Positions 43,841-54,051 are shown, counted from the stretch's first letter. The stretch is 64,000 nt of DNA from Ignavibacteriales bacterium (GCA_016714125.1 JADJNX010000020.1:1-64000), one strand, 5' to 3'. Notes: generated by a model from the sequence alone, not told the origin. Translations and numbers: made by a program.

Positions 43841-45538
43841 ATGGATATATACGGAAAAAAAGTAGTGGTGCTTGGTGGATGGGGTTTGGTTGGAAAAGCC
43901 ATAACCCGTCGTCTCATGGTGGAAAAACCCGCAGGCATAATCATAACCTCTCTAAAGGAGAGCGAAGCAAAAGAAGAAGTTGAATATTTAAATAAAACTT
44001 ATCCTGAAGTCGGACCAAATTTCTTCATCCCCTGGTGGGGAAATGTGCTCGTACGAGATGAATATAAAGATATAAGCCGTGCCGAGATGTTGGCTGATCC
44101 CGTTAAGCGACAAAGGATCATCAGTGATGTGATGGATGATCTTACAGACGATGTACTCGAAGAACAGTCACTTTATAAACTGCTGAAAGAGCACAAACCT
44201 GATGTTGTTATCGATTGTATTAATACAGCAACAGGAATTGCATACCAGGATATCTTTACTGCATATAAAAATCTTAAAAAAGTACTTTATGAATCAACTG
44301 ACCGTGACCTTCTGGTTACGGAGACTGAAAAACTTGTTGCAGTCCTCTACATTCCTCAGTTGATCCGCCATATTCAGATTCTTTATAATTCGATGCATAA
44401 ATTTGATACAAAAGTTTATCTGAAGATTGGTACTTCGGGAACAGGTGGAATGGGATTAAACATCCCTTACACTCACAGTGAAGAGAAACCATCCAGAGTA
44501 TTGCTCAGTAAGTCAGCGATTGCAGGAGCACATACTCTACTGCTCTTCCTTATGGCAAGAACCCCGGGTGGAGCAATCACAAAAGAGATTAAACCTGCTG
44601 CAGCAATTGCATGGAAAAAGATCGAATTTGGCACGATCAAAAAACAGGGCAGGGAAGTTGAAATCTACGATGTCCCTCTTGATTCTGCAATCCCGTTGGA
44701 AGGCAAAATTTACAAAGAAACCGGCAAAAAATTTGAGCCGAAAGGGGTTCTGAGATCAGTGTTTATTGATACCGGTGAAAACGGAATCTTCTCGCGTGGT
44801 GAATTTGAAGCAATATCTGCACAAAAACAGATGGAATTTGTTACTCCCGAAGAGATTGCAAATAACACCGTGTTTGAGATAATGGGTGGTAACACCGGGC
44901 ATGACATTATCAACGCACTTGATAATGCAAATATGCACCCTTCCTACCGTGCCGGATACATGCAACATCTTGCTGTTGCCAAACTCGCCAAACTTGAAGA
45001 AGAACATGGAGTTGCTTCTGTCGCTTTTGAGATGCTTGGACCACCGCGACTTTCAAAACTTCTTTTTGAGATCGAAATTCTTAAACGCACCTGTGGTACC
45101 TTTAAAGATATCGTTAGCAAAACTGCAGAAGAACTGACTGAAACTTGCAACAGATTTATTCTGGATAATGAAAAATTCAGAAATGAAGCTATTTCAGTTG
45201 GAATTCCCGTTTTGATGAAAGATGGTAAAAGTCTTCTTCGTGGTCAGTTGATGAAAATTCCTGTTTTTGGAGCTGAGACTGAACTTGAGATTACACCTTC
45301 CGAAATGGAAAAATGGGCTGAAGCAGGTTGGATCGATCTCAGGACAAAAAACTGGGAAATGTGGATATCCAGAATAAATGCGATTGTGGATGAAGCTGAA
45401 TTGATCCCCGAAGATGATACCAGTTCGCTGCATGTGAGAACAGAGCAATATTGGAATTACTTCAAAGTAATTGATGTTGGCAAAGTGGTTTCCTGGATCT
45501 TCATTAATGAAGAAAAAGGGAATCGTATGAAGGATTAA
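43841..45538 (+). CDS. Long Rossmann-fold (NAD-dependent epimerase/SDR-like) protein of unknown substrate
   Basis: 565 residues. The N-terminus has an NAD(P) motif VVVLGGWGLVGKAITRRLMV followed by a dehydratase/SDR-like region (HKPDVVIDCINTATGIAYQD). A GTSGTGGMGLNIPYTHSEEK segment and a Ser/Thr-rich loop follow. The C-terminal half (from about residue 280) has no motif I recognise, apart from a helical NNTVFEIMGGNTGHDIINAL and an E-rich tail. The usual Tyr-x3-Lys catalytic pair of an SDR is not evident. It is not part of a clear operon; a terminator follows. A start at ATG 43841 follows AAGGAAAAAAA. I cannot name a reaction. Confidence 0.7.
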   Translation: MDIYGKKVVVLGGWGLVGKAITRRLMVEKPAGIIITSLKESEAKEEVEYLNKTYPEVGPNFFIPWWGNVLVRDEYKDISRAEMLADPVKRQRIISDVMDDLTDDVLEEQSLYKLLKEHKPDVVIDCINTATGIAYQDIFTAYKNLKKVLYESTDRDLLVTETEKLVAVLYIPQLIRHIQILYNSMHKFDTKVYLKIGTSGTGGMGLNIPYTHSEEKPSRVLLSKSAIAGAHTLLLFLMARTPGGAITKEIKPAAAIAWKKIEFGTIKKQGREVEIYDVPLDSAIPLEGKIYKETGKKFEPKGVLRSVFIDTGENGIFSRGEFEAISAQKQMEFVTPEEIANNTVFEIMGGNTGHDIINALDNANMHPSYRAGYMQHLAVAKLAKLEEEHGVASVAFEMLGPPRLSKLLFEIEILKRTCGTFKDIVSKTAEELTETCNRFILDNEKFRNEAISVGIPVLMKDGKSLLRGQLMKIPVFGAETELEITPSEMEKWAEAGWIDLRTKNWEMWISRINAIVDEAELIPEDDTSSLHVRTEQYWNYFKVIDVGKVVSWIFINEEKGNRMKD

Positions 45539-45559
45539 AATAATCCTTTTTGATTTATA

Positions 45560-45594
45560 AAAAGGCTGTCTGTTGTGGGCAGCCTTTTTTTTAT
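45560..45594. terminator. Rho-independent terminator after the long Rossmann gene
   Basis: AAAAAGGCTGTC and GGGCAGCCTTTTTT form a stem around TGTTGT, with one G-T pair and a T8 tail. Confidence 0.85.
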
Positions 45595-45631
45595 TATATT
45601 TATTTTTCAAACTAAATTCTAAAAACCAGCT

Positions 45632-47442
45632 ATGGATTCATCTGTGTTAAAAAAACAAATAAGTGCATTCTTTATTCTATTCATTCTATTTTCACAATTA
45701 AATGCTCAAAACATTCCTTCCTCTCACTCAAACATCGGTTTTGACAGAGAGAAAGGGCTCTACTATTTTCAGGATGCAGATAAAAAAATATATGAACAGG
45801 TCAGAAAATCGAGATTTACAGTCGATCAGTTAATTGATGGAATAACAGGAACAGAAAAAGGAGTGGCTTTCAATTTTTCCGATTCGTTATTAAACGGAAC
45901 AATTTATTATGGATTGATACCGGTTGGGGATGGTAAATATTCGATTCCCGTCTGGTTCAACAGGAGTGTAAAAATTGTCGGGGGTAAGGCGGAGGTCAAC
46001 ATAAAGGATAATCTTTCAAAAACTTATGATATGACAGGCTGGCAAACAAAAGGATATGGATTGCTTGGTTACCGAATCACAACTTCCGATGGTGCAATTA
46101 TATATGACGGCAAGATAGAATTTGTTGTGGCTGACCCGTTTCTTGTTTCGAATACAATTGTGGATGGTCCTTTTGTCGATAATGTAACTGAGAGTTCTGC
46201 CGTTATTTCGTTTATAACAAATTTTGAGTGTGAACCTTCTTTAACGGTTGGGGAGAGAGAGTATGAACTGGATGCGGCGAAAAAACATGAACTCTCGGTT
46301 ACAGAACTTTCGCCCTGTACAGAATATATCTATACAGTCAGAGCAGGGAATACAATATTTGAACACAAATTTAAAACCGCACCAAAAAAAGGGAACAACT
46401 CAAAGTTCACATTTGCTTACGCAAGTGATTCGAGAGCAGCGATGGGGGGTGGTGAGAGGAGTGTATATGGAGCAAATGTTTACATCATGAGAAAGATAAT
46501 GGCACTTGCAGCGTTTAAAGGTGTCGATTTTATGCAGTTTACAGGCGATTTGATCAATGGTTATGCTTATGATCCCGAGGACAATCGTCTTCAATTCCGG
46601 AACTGGAAAAATGCTGTTCAACCATGTGCTGCTTTTTTCCCGATTTATGAGACAATGGGGAATCATGAAGGACTTCATGCCCGTTTTTTTGATGAGAACA
46701 ATACATCCAGATATCTAAGAATTGATCGTTTCCCATACGATTCTCTATCTGCTGAGGCATTGTTTGCCGATGAGTTTGTTAATCCCGTCAGTGACCTTGA
46801 AAGTGAAGATGGCTCAAAGTATGATATTGACAAAAATTCTATGGACTTTCCTTCTTATAAAGAGACCTCATTCAGCTATGTGTATGGTAACACTGCTATG
46901 ATTGTTCTTAACTCCAATTATTGGTTTGGTCCGGATGTAAGGAAGGAGCCGTGAAGCATATTTTTGTTTCTGTGCATACTCCGATGTTTCCTAACGGTGG
47001 ACACTCGGGGGACGACATGTGGTACTCGGGAAACAATAATATCAGACCAAGAATTGCAGGGAAGGATGCTGATTATGGTATAATCGAACGAAGAGATCAG
47101 ATGCTGGAAGTGATGGTGAACCAATCGAAAAAAGTAAGAGCTGTACTTACTGGTGATGAACATAATTACAATCACCTTGTGGTGAATCCCGAAATGGAAA
47201 TGTACCCTGAAAAGTGGGATAAAAAGAAATTGAAGTTAAATCGTACCATTTACCAGATTAATAATGGTGCTGCGGGTGCACCATATTATGCCCAGGAAGT
47301 TCTTCCCTGGAGCAGTTATTGCAAATCTTTCACCACTCGTAATGCTTTGGTTTTTATATCTGTTAACGGTGAGAAAGTTAGTGTCCAGACAATAAACCCC
47401 GATACTTTGGAAGAAATAGAAACATTCGAGATTGAACCATAA
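45632..47442 (+). CDS. Secreted metallophosphatase (purple acid phosphatase-like), interrupted near 46950
   Basis: Signal peptide (KKQISAFFILFILFSQLNAQ), an N-terminal beta-sandwich of about 200 residues, a fibronectin-like stretch (SSAVISFITNFECEPSLTVG), then a calcineurin-type phosphoesterase domain: FAYASDSR, FMQFTGDLINGYAYD, YETMGNHEGLH, AMIVLNSNYWFGPDVR. The frame changes near 46950, so the rest reads KHIFVSVHTPMFPNGGHSGD, LTGDEHNYNHL and an end at 47442. The two parts meet without the 30 or so residues usually lying between the NSNYW motif and the KHIFV motif, so a small deletion is as likely as a simple indel. Substrate unknown; such enzymes release phosphate outside the cytoplasm. Confidence 0.78.
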
Positions 47443-47518
47443 CTAATGGATTTGTGTTAGTATATTGTAATATTAAATAGTTAATTTTTTTGAAAAAGAA
47501 CACAATTATGAGGTATAA

Positions 47519-48013
47519 ATGTTAAACGCAAAAATGGAAAAAGCTTTAAACGAGCAGATAAATAAAGAGATTTTCTCTTCTTATCTTTATCTTAGCCTTG
47601 CAGCATATTATGAGACATTAAATCTGTCCGGCTTTGCAGCTTATTTCAAAGTACAGGCAAACGAAGAATATTTACATGCAATGAAGATATATGACCATAT
47701 CCACACCCGTGGTGGAAAAGTTGTATTGGAAGCAATTGCAAAACCACAAAGCGAGTGGGCAGGTGCTTTAGATGGATTAAAATCTGCTTTTGAACACGAA
47801 CAGTTTATTTCCAAAAGCATTTTTTCTTTGGTTGATCTTGCAAATGAAATAAAAGATCATTCAACCAATACTTTCCTCAACTGGTTTGTTGAAGAACAGA
47901 TCGAAGAAGAAGAATCAGCTCTTGCAGTTGTTACCAAACTTGAAATGATTGGCGAATCTAAAAACTCTCTTTATCTTTTTGACAGAGATATGGGGAAAAG
48001 AGCCGCGAAGTAG
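47519..48013 (+). CDS. ftnA: Ferritin (non-heme, FtnA type)
   Basis: 164-residue iron-storage protein that assembles as a 24-mer. Ferroxidase ligands are in place: E17 (NEQINKEIFSSY), the E-x-x-H pair in ANEEYLHAMKIYDHI, and the later E in FEHEQFISKSI and Q in WFVEEQIEEE. It may store iron for the heme and Fe-S proteins of this region, an inference. The stop TAG begins an AGGTATT array, followed by a hairpin. Confidence 0.95.
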   Translation: MLNAKMEKALNEQINKEIFSSYLYLSLAAYYETLNLSGFAAYFKVQANEEYLHAMKIYDHIHTRGGKVVLEAIAKPQSEWAGALDGLKSAFEHEQFISKSIFSLVDLANEIKDHSTNTFLNWFVEEQIEEEESALAVVTKLEMIGESKNSLYLFDRDMGKRAAK

Positions 48014-48039
48014 GTATCAGGTATTAAGTATCAGGTATT
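48012..48039. repeat. AGGTATT heptamer array (four units) after ferritin
   Basis: AGGTATC, AGGTATT, AAGTATC, AGGTATT. The first unit overlaps the last two bases of the ferritin stop codon TAG (48011-48013). Confidence 0.85.
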
Positions 48040-48066
48040 ATTTCTGATGCTCAATTGTCGTAATTT

Positions 48067-48100
48067 TAGGCTGTTCTGAAAAAGAACAGCCTTTTTTTTG
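48067..48100 (+). terminator. Rho-independent terminator after ferritin
   Basis: TAGGCTGTTCT and AAGAACAGCCT pair around GAAA, followed by T8. Confidence 0.88.
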
Positions 48101-48176
48101 TTATTTAATTTCAGATAAAATTAAAAAATCTGTTAAATTTATTATTCGTTTATTCTAATTTTAGAACAGGAAAGAT

Positions 48177-49055
48177 ATGAAAGGTATAATTCTTGCCGGT
48201 GGTTCCGGTTCGAGACTCTACCCAATAACAAAAGTTTACAGCAAACAGTTGGCGGTTATATACGATAAACCGCTGATTTATTACCCTCTGTCAGTTCTTA
48301 TGCTCGGAGGAATAAAGGATGTTTTGATAATTTCGAATGAGGAAACAATTCCTCTTTATCAGAAATTATTTGATGACGGAAGTCATTTAGGGATGAATAT
48401 TGAATATAAACTTCAAGATGCTCCCCGTGGAATCGCTGAATCATTTATTCTTGGTGCCGATTTCATTGGTGACGATAATGTTACATTAATTCTTGGTGAC
48501 AACATCTTTTTTGGAGATCTGGAATTTTTCTATAATGCCGTTGCCGAACATAAAAGTGGAGCCAAGATTTTTGGTTATAGAGTTACTGATCCTGAGAGAT
48601 ATGGAATTGTGAATTTTGACAGGACAGGAAAAGTCCTTACTATTGAAGAGAAACCAAAACAGCCAAAATCGAATTATGCAGTCCCGGGATTGTACATTTA
48701 TGATAATAAGGTTGTAGAAATTTCAAAAAATCTTAAACCCTCGGCAAGAGGTGAACTTGAGATCACTGATGTGAACAATGTTTATCTCCACCAGGAGGCG
48801 TTAAGAGTTGAAGTGATTGGCAGAGGAGTTGCATGGCTTGATACGGGAACACCACAGGCACTTCTTCAGGCATCAAACTTTTTTGGTGTAATTGAAGAGC
48901 GACAGGGCCTGAAAGTTGCATGCCTCGAAGAAATCGCATTTAATAAAGGGTTTGTTTCCCTGGAGGGGTTCAGAACATTGATCGACTCCATTCCACAAAG
49001 CATGTATAGAAATTATCTTGAAAAAGTTATTCAAGAATATGAAGAAAACAGATAA
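48177..49055 (+). CDS. rfbA: Glucose-1-phosphate thymidylyltransferase
   Basis: Makes dTDP-glucose, the first step of dTDP-L-rhamnose synthesis. N-terminal MKGIILAGGSGSRLYPITKV is diagnostic, followed by YDKPLIYYPLSVLMLGGIKD, LILGDNIFFG, VTDPERYGIVNFD, EEKPKQPKSNYAVPGLYIYD and RGVAWLDTGT. 292 residues, normal. Start ATG 48177. It leads an rfbA-rfbC pair; rfbB and rfbD are not in the window. Confidence 0.96.
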   Translation: MKGIILAGGSGSRLYPITKVYSKQLAVIYDKPLIYYPLSVLMLGGIKDVLIISNEETIPLYQKLFDDGSHLGMNIEYKLQDAPRGIAESFILGADFIGDDNVTLILGDNIFFGDLEFFYNAVAEHKSGAKIFGYRVTDPERYGIVNFDRTGKVLTIEEKPKQPKSNYAVPGLYIYDNKVVEISKNLKPSARGELEITDVNNVYLHQEALRVEVIGRGVAWLDTGTPQALLQASNFFGVIEERQGLKVACLEEIAFNKGFVSLEGFRTLIDSIPQSMYRNYLEKVIQEYEENR

Positions 49056-49076
49056 TACCATTATTGTGAGAAGAAA

Positions 49077-49631
49077 TTGAAAATAATTGACAGCAGGTTG
49101 GACGGGATCCTGTTACTGAAACCGGATGTTTTTGAAGATCAACGAGGATTTTTCTTTGAATGTTTTCACACTGAAAAGTTGAAGTCACTCGGTATTAACC
49201 AACAATTTGTTCAGGATAATCTCTCCAAATCTTCGGTTGGAACAATTAGAGGTCTCCACTTCCAGCAGCCGCCATTTGATCAGGGGAAACTCTGCCAGGT
49301 GATTTCCGGCAGAGTACTTGATGTAGTCGTGGATATCAGGAAGGGTTCACCAACTTTTGGTAAATACTTCTCCACAGAACTCTCGGAAGAGAATCATCAC
49401 ATGGTTTGGATTCCACCCGGTTTTGCTCATGGCTTTTCCGTTCTTTCACCCATCGCAATATTTCATTATAAATGTACCGGTTTCTACAACAAGTCATCTG
49501 AACGAACTCTTCTTTATAACGATCCAAATTTAGGCATCAACTGGAAAGTTGAAAACTGTATCGTTTCAGAAAAAGATACTCAAGGTGAACCTTTGGAAAC
49601 CCTTGACACCCAATTTTTATACCAGATTTAA
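49077..49631 (+). CDS. rfbC: dTDP-4-dehydrorhamnose 3,5-epimerase
   Basis: Cupin-fold epimerase of the dTDP-rhamnose pathway, 184 residues. Signature segments are EDQRGFFFECFH, FVQDNLSKSS, GTIRGLHFQQPP (catalytic His), KLCQVISGRVLDVVVDIRKG and IPPGFAHGFSVLS. TTG start at 49077, preceded by GAGAAG. It lies 21 bases after rfbA and so is co-transcribed. Confidence 0.95.
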   Translation: MKIIDSRLDGILLLKPDVFEDQRGFFFECFHTEKLKSLGINQQFVQDNLSKSSVGTIRGLHFQQPPFDQGKLCQVISGRVLDVVVDIRKGSPTFGKYFSTELSEENHHMVWIPPGFAHGFSVLSPIAIFHYKCTGFYNKSSERTLLYNDPNLGINWKVENCIVSEKDTQGEPLETLDTQFLYQI

Positions 49632-49641
49632 CAGATAAAAT

Positions 49642-52115
49642 ATGAAAAATTCACTCTTTTTTACCGATCGCGAGGCTCTTGAAAGCTATACCCTCTCCAA
49701 TCAGTTTTTTGAACATCTGGAGTTTATACTTGTAAAGACCCGCCAAACGGTTACCGATAACGACATGTATTATGCACTTTCTCTTTCAATAAGAGACAGG
49801 CTGGTTAGAAACTGGCTTCGTACGCAACATGTCTATAATTCAAAAGATGTTAAAAAAGTTTATTATCTCTCTCTCGAATTCCTGATGGGCAGACTGCTTG
49901 GGAATGCCTTGATAAATATGGACTACTATGAAGAATGCCGTAAGATTTTAAGGAAAGATGATTATGTTCTCGAGAACATCGTTGAACTTGAACACGATAT
50001 GGCGTTGGGCAACGGTGGTTTGGGCAGACTTGCAGCATGTTTCCTCGATTCGATGGCAACCCTGCAACTTCCCGCTTTTGGTTATGGAATACGGTATGAG
50101 TTTGGAATTTTTAAACAGGAAATTGTAAACGGAAAACAGCAGGAACAACCCGACTACTGGTTGGCTCATGGATGTCCATGGGAAATTGCAAGAAGAGAAT
50201 TGACTTTCAGAATCAAGTATTTTGGAAGAGTTGTTTCTGTCAGAACCCCCGACGGGAAAATCAAAAACAACTGGATCGACACTGAGGATATTCTCGCAGC
50301 CGCTTATGACGTACCAGTTCCGGGATATAAATCGGATACGGTAAACAATCTTAGACTTTGGGCAGCAAGATCCAATGAAGAATTTAGTTTCCAGGAGTTT
50401 AACGATGGAAATTATGTTGCGGCTGTTGAAAGGAAAAACATCTCCGAAAACATCTCAAAAGTTTTATACCCCAACGACAGTTACACCGAAGGTAAATTCC
50501 TTAGACTAAAACAACAATACTTTTTTAGCTCTGCTTCACTTCAGGATATCATTAGAAAATATGGTTACAACCACAACACTTTTGATAAATTTGCAGAAAA
50601 GTTGCAATTCAGTTAAATGATACACATCCTGTTATTGCTATACCGGAATTGATGCGAATTCTTCTTGACGAAGCGGGACTTTCATGGGACGAAGCGTGGA
50701 AGATCACCCAAGGTACTTTTGCATATACAAATCATACAGTGGTTCCGGAAGCACTTGAAGAGTGGTCAGTCTCCATCTTTGAGGAACTTCTGCCGCGCCA
50801 CCTCCAGATAATCTATGAGATAAACTTTAACTTCCTTAAAGAAGTACGCGAAAAGTTCAGTTTCTCGGAAGAAGTGATATCAAAACTTTCAATTATTAGA
50901 GATAGTCCTGATAAGAGAATTAGAATGGCTAATCTTGCAATTGTGTCGTGTCATTCAGTTAATGGTGTTGCTGCACTTCACTCAAATATCCTTAAACAGC
51001 TCATTTTTAACGACTTCTACACTATTTTCCCTAAAAAATTCAAAAATGTGACAAACGGAATCACATTCAGAAGATGGATCAGACATGCAAATCCGCTCCT
51101 TTCTTCACTTATTTCGGATAGAATTGGTGATGACTGGATACTTCACAACGAAAAGATTGTCGAAATCGAAAAATTTGCAGAAGATCATGAGTTTTTGAAC
51201 GACTGGAGTCACATTAAGTGGTTTAACAAACAGCTTCTCGCCAAGTTCATCAAATCTGAATACGGATTAAATGTCTCCACAGATTCTATTTTTGATGTCC
51301 ATATAAAGAGGTTCCATGAGTATAAAAGGCAGTTGCTTAATGTCCTTCATGTGATCACACTTTATAACAGAATAAAAGAGAATCCACGGTATGATGCCAC
51401 ACCAAGAACGGTGATTTTTGCAGGAAAAGCGGCTCCCGCTTACCACATAGCAAAATTGATAATAAAACTTATCCATTCCGTTGCTGATGTTGTGAATAAT
51501 GATCCTGTTGTTGGCGATAAACTTAAAGTGATATTTATTGCCAATTATGGAGTTTCTCTCGCTGAAAGGATTATACCGGCGGCCGATCTCTCTGAGCAGA
51601 TATCCACCGCAGGACTTGAAGCATCGGGAACAGGCAATATGAAATTTGCTTTGAATGGTGCTCTTACGATTGGTACGATGGATGGAGCAAATATTGAGAT
51701 CAGAGAAGAAGTTGGTGATGAAAACATCTTCATTTTTGGTTTGCTTGCAGATGAAGTGCTTGAATTAAGGGCTTCAGGTTACAATCCGAGAGACTATTAT
51801 GACAGAATTCCTGAACTTCGCAGGGTTATCAATATGATCGCGGGTAACATCTTTTCACCGGCAGAACCGGGAATCTTCCAGCCGATTATCGATTCCCTGA
51901 TGGGAAGTGATTATTATATGTTATTGGCTGATTATGAAGACTATGTCCGTGTTCAGGATGAAGTTGCATTAACCTACCGTGACCGCGATAAATGGAACAA
52001 AATGTCGCTTCTCAACACTGCACGAATCGCTAAATTCTCAAGCGACCGCGCAATTATGGAATATGCTAAAAACATCTGGAACATAAAACCTGTTAAAGTG
52101 AAAGTTGATAAATAA
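49642..52115 (+). CDS. glgP: Glycogen phosphorylase (one frameshift)
   Basis: GT35 enzyme releasing glucose-1-phosphate from glycogen, about 824 residues. The first half has YYLSLEFLMGRLLGNALINM, ALGNGGLGRLAACFLDSMAT and PDGKIKNNWIDTED. The frame breaks near 50605-50608 where GCAGAAAAGTTGC should be GCAGAAAAAGTTGC, restoring EKVAIQLNDTHPVIAIPELM. The second half has FTNGITFRRW-like VTNGITFRRWIRHANP, IKRFHEYKRQLLN, and the PLP lysine region EASGTGNMKFALNGALTIGT followed by MDGANIEI. The upstream spacing of 10 bases from rfbC suggests shared transcription, though the pathways are unrelated. An AGGTATT array and a terminator follow. Confidence 0.94.
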
Positions 52116-52125
52116 CCCCTTTTTT

Positions 52126-52153
52126 AGGTATTAAGTATTAAGCATCAGGTATT
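52126..52153. repeat. AGGTATT heptamer array (four units) after glgP
   Basis: AGGTATT, AAGTATT, AAGCATC, AGGTATT, starting ten bases after the glgP stop codon and ending six bases before the terminator stem. Confidence 0.85.
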
Positions 52154-52158
52154 AATTC

Positions 52159-52196
52159 TAAAAGCTGTTTCCTTCGCAGGAGACAGCTTTTTTTTT
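52159..52196. terminator. Terminator shared by glgP and the SDR gene
   Basis: AAAAGCTGTTTCC and GGAGACAGCTTTT pair around TTCGCA with a T9 tail. On the other strand the SDR stop codon (TTA at 52195-52197) falls in the tail. Confidence 0.85.
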
Positions 52197-52896
52197 ACAT
52201 CAACTTAACTGATGACATTCCGCCATCAACAGGAATGATCTGTCCCGTAATCCATGTGGAATTTTCACCGAGGAGAAATTCTGCTGCTGACGCGATATCA
52301 CCAGCGGTTCCAACTCTGCCGAGAGGATGTCTTTTTGCTGATGCTTCAGCTTTTTCCTGAGTTGAAAGGAGCTTCGCAGCAAGGGGTGTATCGGTCAGGG
52401 ATGGGGCTATTGCATTCACTCTGATTTTTGGCGCAAGCTCTGCCGCAAGTGATCTGGTGAGACCCTCCACAGCTCCTTTAGCCGAAGCAATGGATGCATG
52501 ATAGGGCATTCCAATCGAAACCGCTACCGTACTAAACAGGACAATTGAAGCTTGTTCCGAAAGTTTAAGATTTGGAAGGAAGGTTTGAATTGTTTTGATT
52601 GCACCAAACAGGTTGATGTTTAATTCATTTTGAAAATCATTTAATGAAAGAGATCTGAAAGGTTTAAGAGTGATGCTTCCGGGAGCATACACAACTCCGT
52701 CAACGACCCCTTCAATCTTTGGAAGTGTAGTGGTTAAATCTGCGAGATCGGCTTGAATATGGGTATAGTCACCCGAAAAGCCCGACACCTCTCTTCTGCT
52801 GATTCCTGTAACTTTATGTCCTGCTGAAAGTAATTTATGAGTGAGTTCTGCGCCTATGCCTGACGATGACCCGGCAACAATATAATGTTTCTGCAT
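52195..52896 (-). CDS. SDR family oxidoreductase
   Basis: About 233 residues. Start chosen at ATG 52894-52896 (MQKHYIVAGSSSGIGAEL) because an AAGGAAT ribosome site stands eight bases upstream. Classical SDR features: TGxxxGIG as AGSSSGIG, NNAG replaced by VYAPGS, the S-Y-K triad with IVLFSTVAVS and the Tyr in MPYHASIASAKGAVEGLTRS, and the final GSTW-like ENSTWITGQIIPVDGGM. The Tyr-x3-Lys pair reads Y-HASIASAK with a longer spacing, so Y and K must be judged in a model. Substrate unknown. Ends in a shared terminator. Confidence 0.85.
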   Translation of the reverse strand: MQKHYIVAGSSSGIGAELTHKLLSAGHKVTGISRREVSGFSGDYTHIQADLADLTTTLPKIEGVVDGVVYAPGSITLKPFRSLSLNDFQNELNINLFGAIKTIQTFLPNLKLSEQASIVLFSTVAVSIGMPYHASIASAKGAVEGLTRSLAAELAPKIRVNAIAPSLTDTPLAAKLLSTQEKAEASAKRHPLGRVGTAGDIASAAEFLLGENSTWITGQIIPVDGGMSSVKLM

Positions 52897-53055
52897 CTGG
52901 ATTCCTTTTTCTTTTATAAACATCAGCGGAAGGGAGGATGTTCAAAACACTCAGATTCATGAGGGAAGATGGGGACACAGGTAGAAATTGTAAATGTCTC
53001 TTCGATTTATTTCGATTTTATACTCTTTTAAGTACAAAAACGAAATGGAATATTA

Positions 53056-53860
53056 TCAAAAAATCTCACCGTAGCCAAGATGCTTCAGTATATTGGCGGT
53101 TATTATTTTTCTGCTTGAGGAGAATTCGGGATTCTCGTCGTAATAGCCTTTTCGCAATCTGGTGGCGAAATAGATAACATTATCTTTGAGTGTCAAATAA
53201 CCAACCCACCAACCGGTATCATCCTCTCCGGGGACTTTGCCCCAGCCAGTTTTTGCACGAAGAGTATGGTTCGAATCTTCCTTGTCGATCATGATGTTTT
53301 TAACGATAGAAAATGTTCTTTTTGAAAAAGGAAGTGTCTCTGCATCGAGGTTTCGGAGAAAATTTATCTGTTGTACGGGAGAAATTCTAAGAGAACCATC
53401 CAGCCAAAAGGAATCGACATGTGCGCCAACGAATTTATTTCCGTAATTGCATTTGTCGAGGTAATCGACATATTTTTCCCTGCCAACTTTTGGAGCGAGT
53501 TTGCAATAAACCCAGACAGCAGAGAATTTGAAAGCCCGGCGGAGATCGAGGTTCTGATTCCAGTCGTCAATCCATCGTTTAATTCCATCCCACTTTACGA
53601 GTTCATTTTCATCCTTCAGAATTCCTTCTTCCAGAAATACCAAAGAATTGAAAATCTTGGAGGATGAAGCCGGTAACAATTCGAGATTAGCATCTGTGGA
53701 GTCGCTAATAATCCATTTATCAGCTTTTTTATCGTAAATGGTTATACTTCCTTTAAAACCGGACTCATCAAAGAACTTTTTAAGTTCCGATTGTGTCTGT
53801 GCAGAAAGGGATGTAAGGGCAAAAGAGTCAAAAAAGTATGAAATAGAATCTATTAAGCAT
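53056..53860 (-). CDS. Class D (OXA-type) beta-lactamase, with a frameshift in the signal peptide
   Basis: Serine beta-lactamase hydrolysing penicillins, about 267 residues. The start ATG (53858-53860) opens MLNRFYFIL, then a frame change in the A6 run at 53830-53835 (plus strand) joins DSFALTSLSAQTQSELKKFF. All class D motifs are present: the nucleophile S65-xx-K68 in LLPASSSKIF, S-x-V in KFSAVWVY, YGN in CNYGNKF, and KTG in RAKTGWGKV. A W-rich segment (DDTGWWVGYL) follows KTG. A secreted periplasmic enzyme is expected. No regulator or mobile element adjoins it, so it looks chromosomal. The actual spectrum cannot be predicted. 53861-54051 holds no gene I can see. Confidence 0.85.
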
Positions 53861-54051
53861 GGGCTTGATAATCCGAGTTGTTAATAATGTTCAGTAAATG
53901 GTTGGTTTTTTCGTTGCAAAATTAATCAGCATAGTTGTTTCTTCAGGTGTAGAAAAATGTCCCCGGACAAAGCGGTTCAGGAGTGGAATAATTATATTTT
54001 GATATATTCTGATTAACCGTTAAGTTGTAAAATCAATTTGGAAAGGTTTCA

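Noticed and set aside
43762..43983. Small forward frame before the long Rossmann gene
   Set aside because: It overlaps the true gene in another frame and has no family features.
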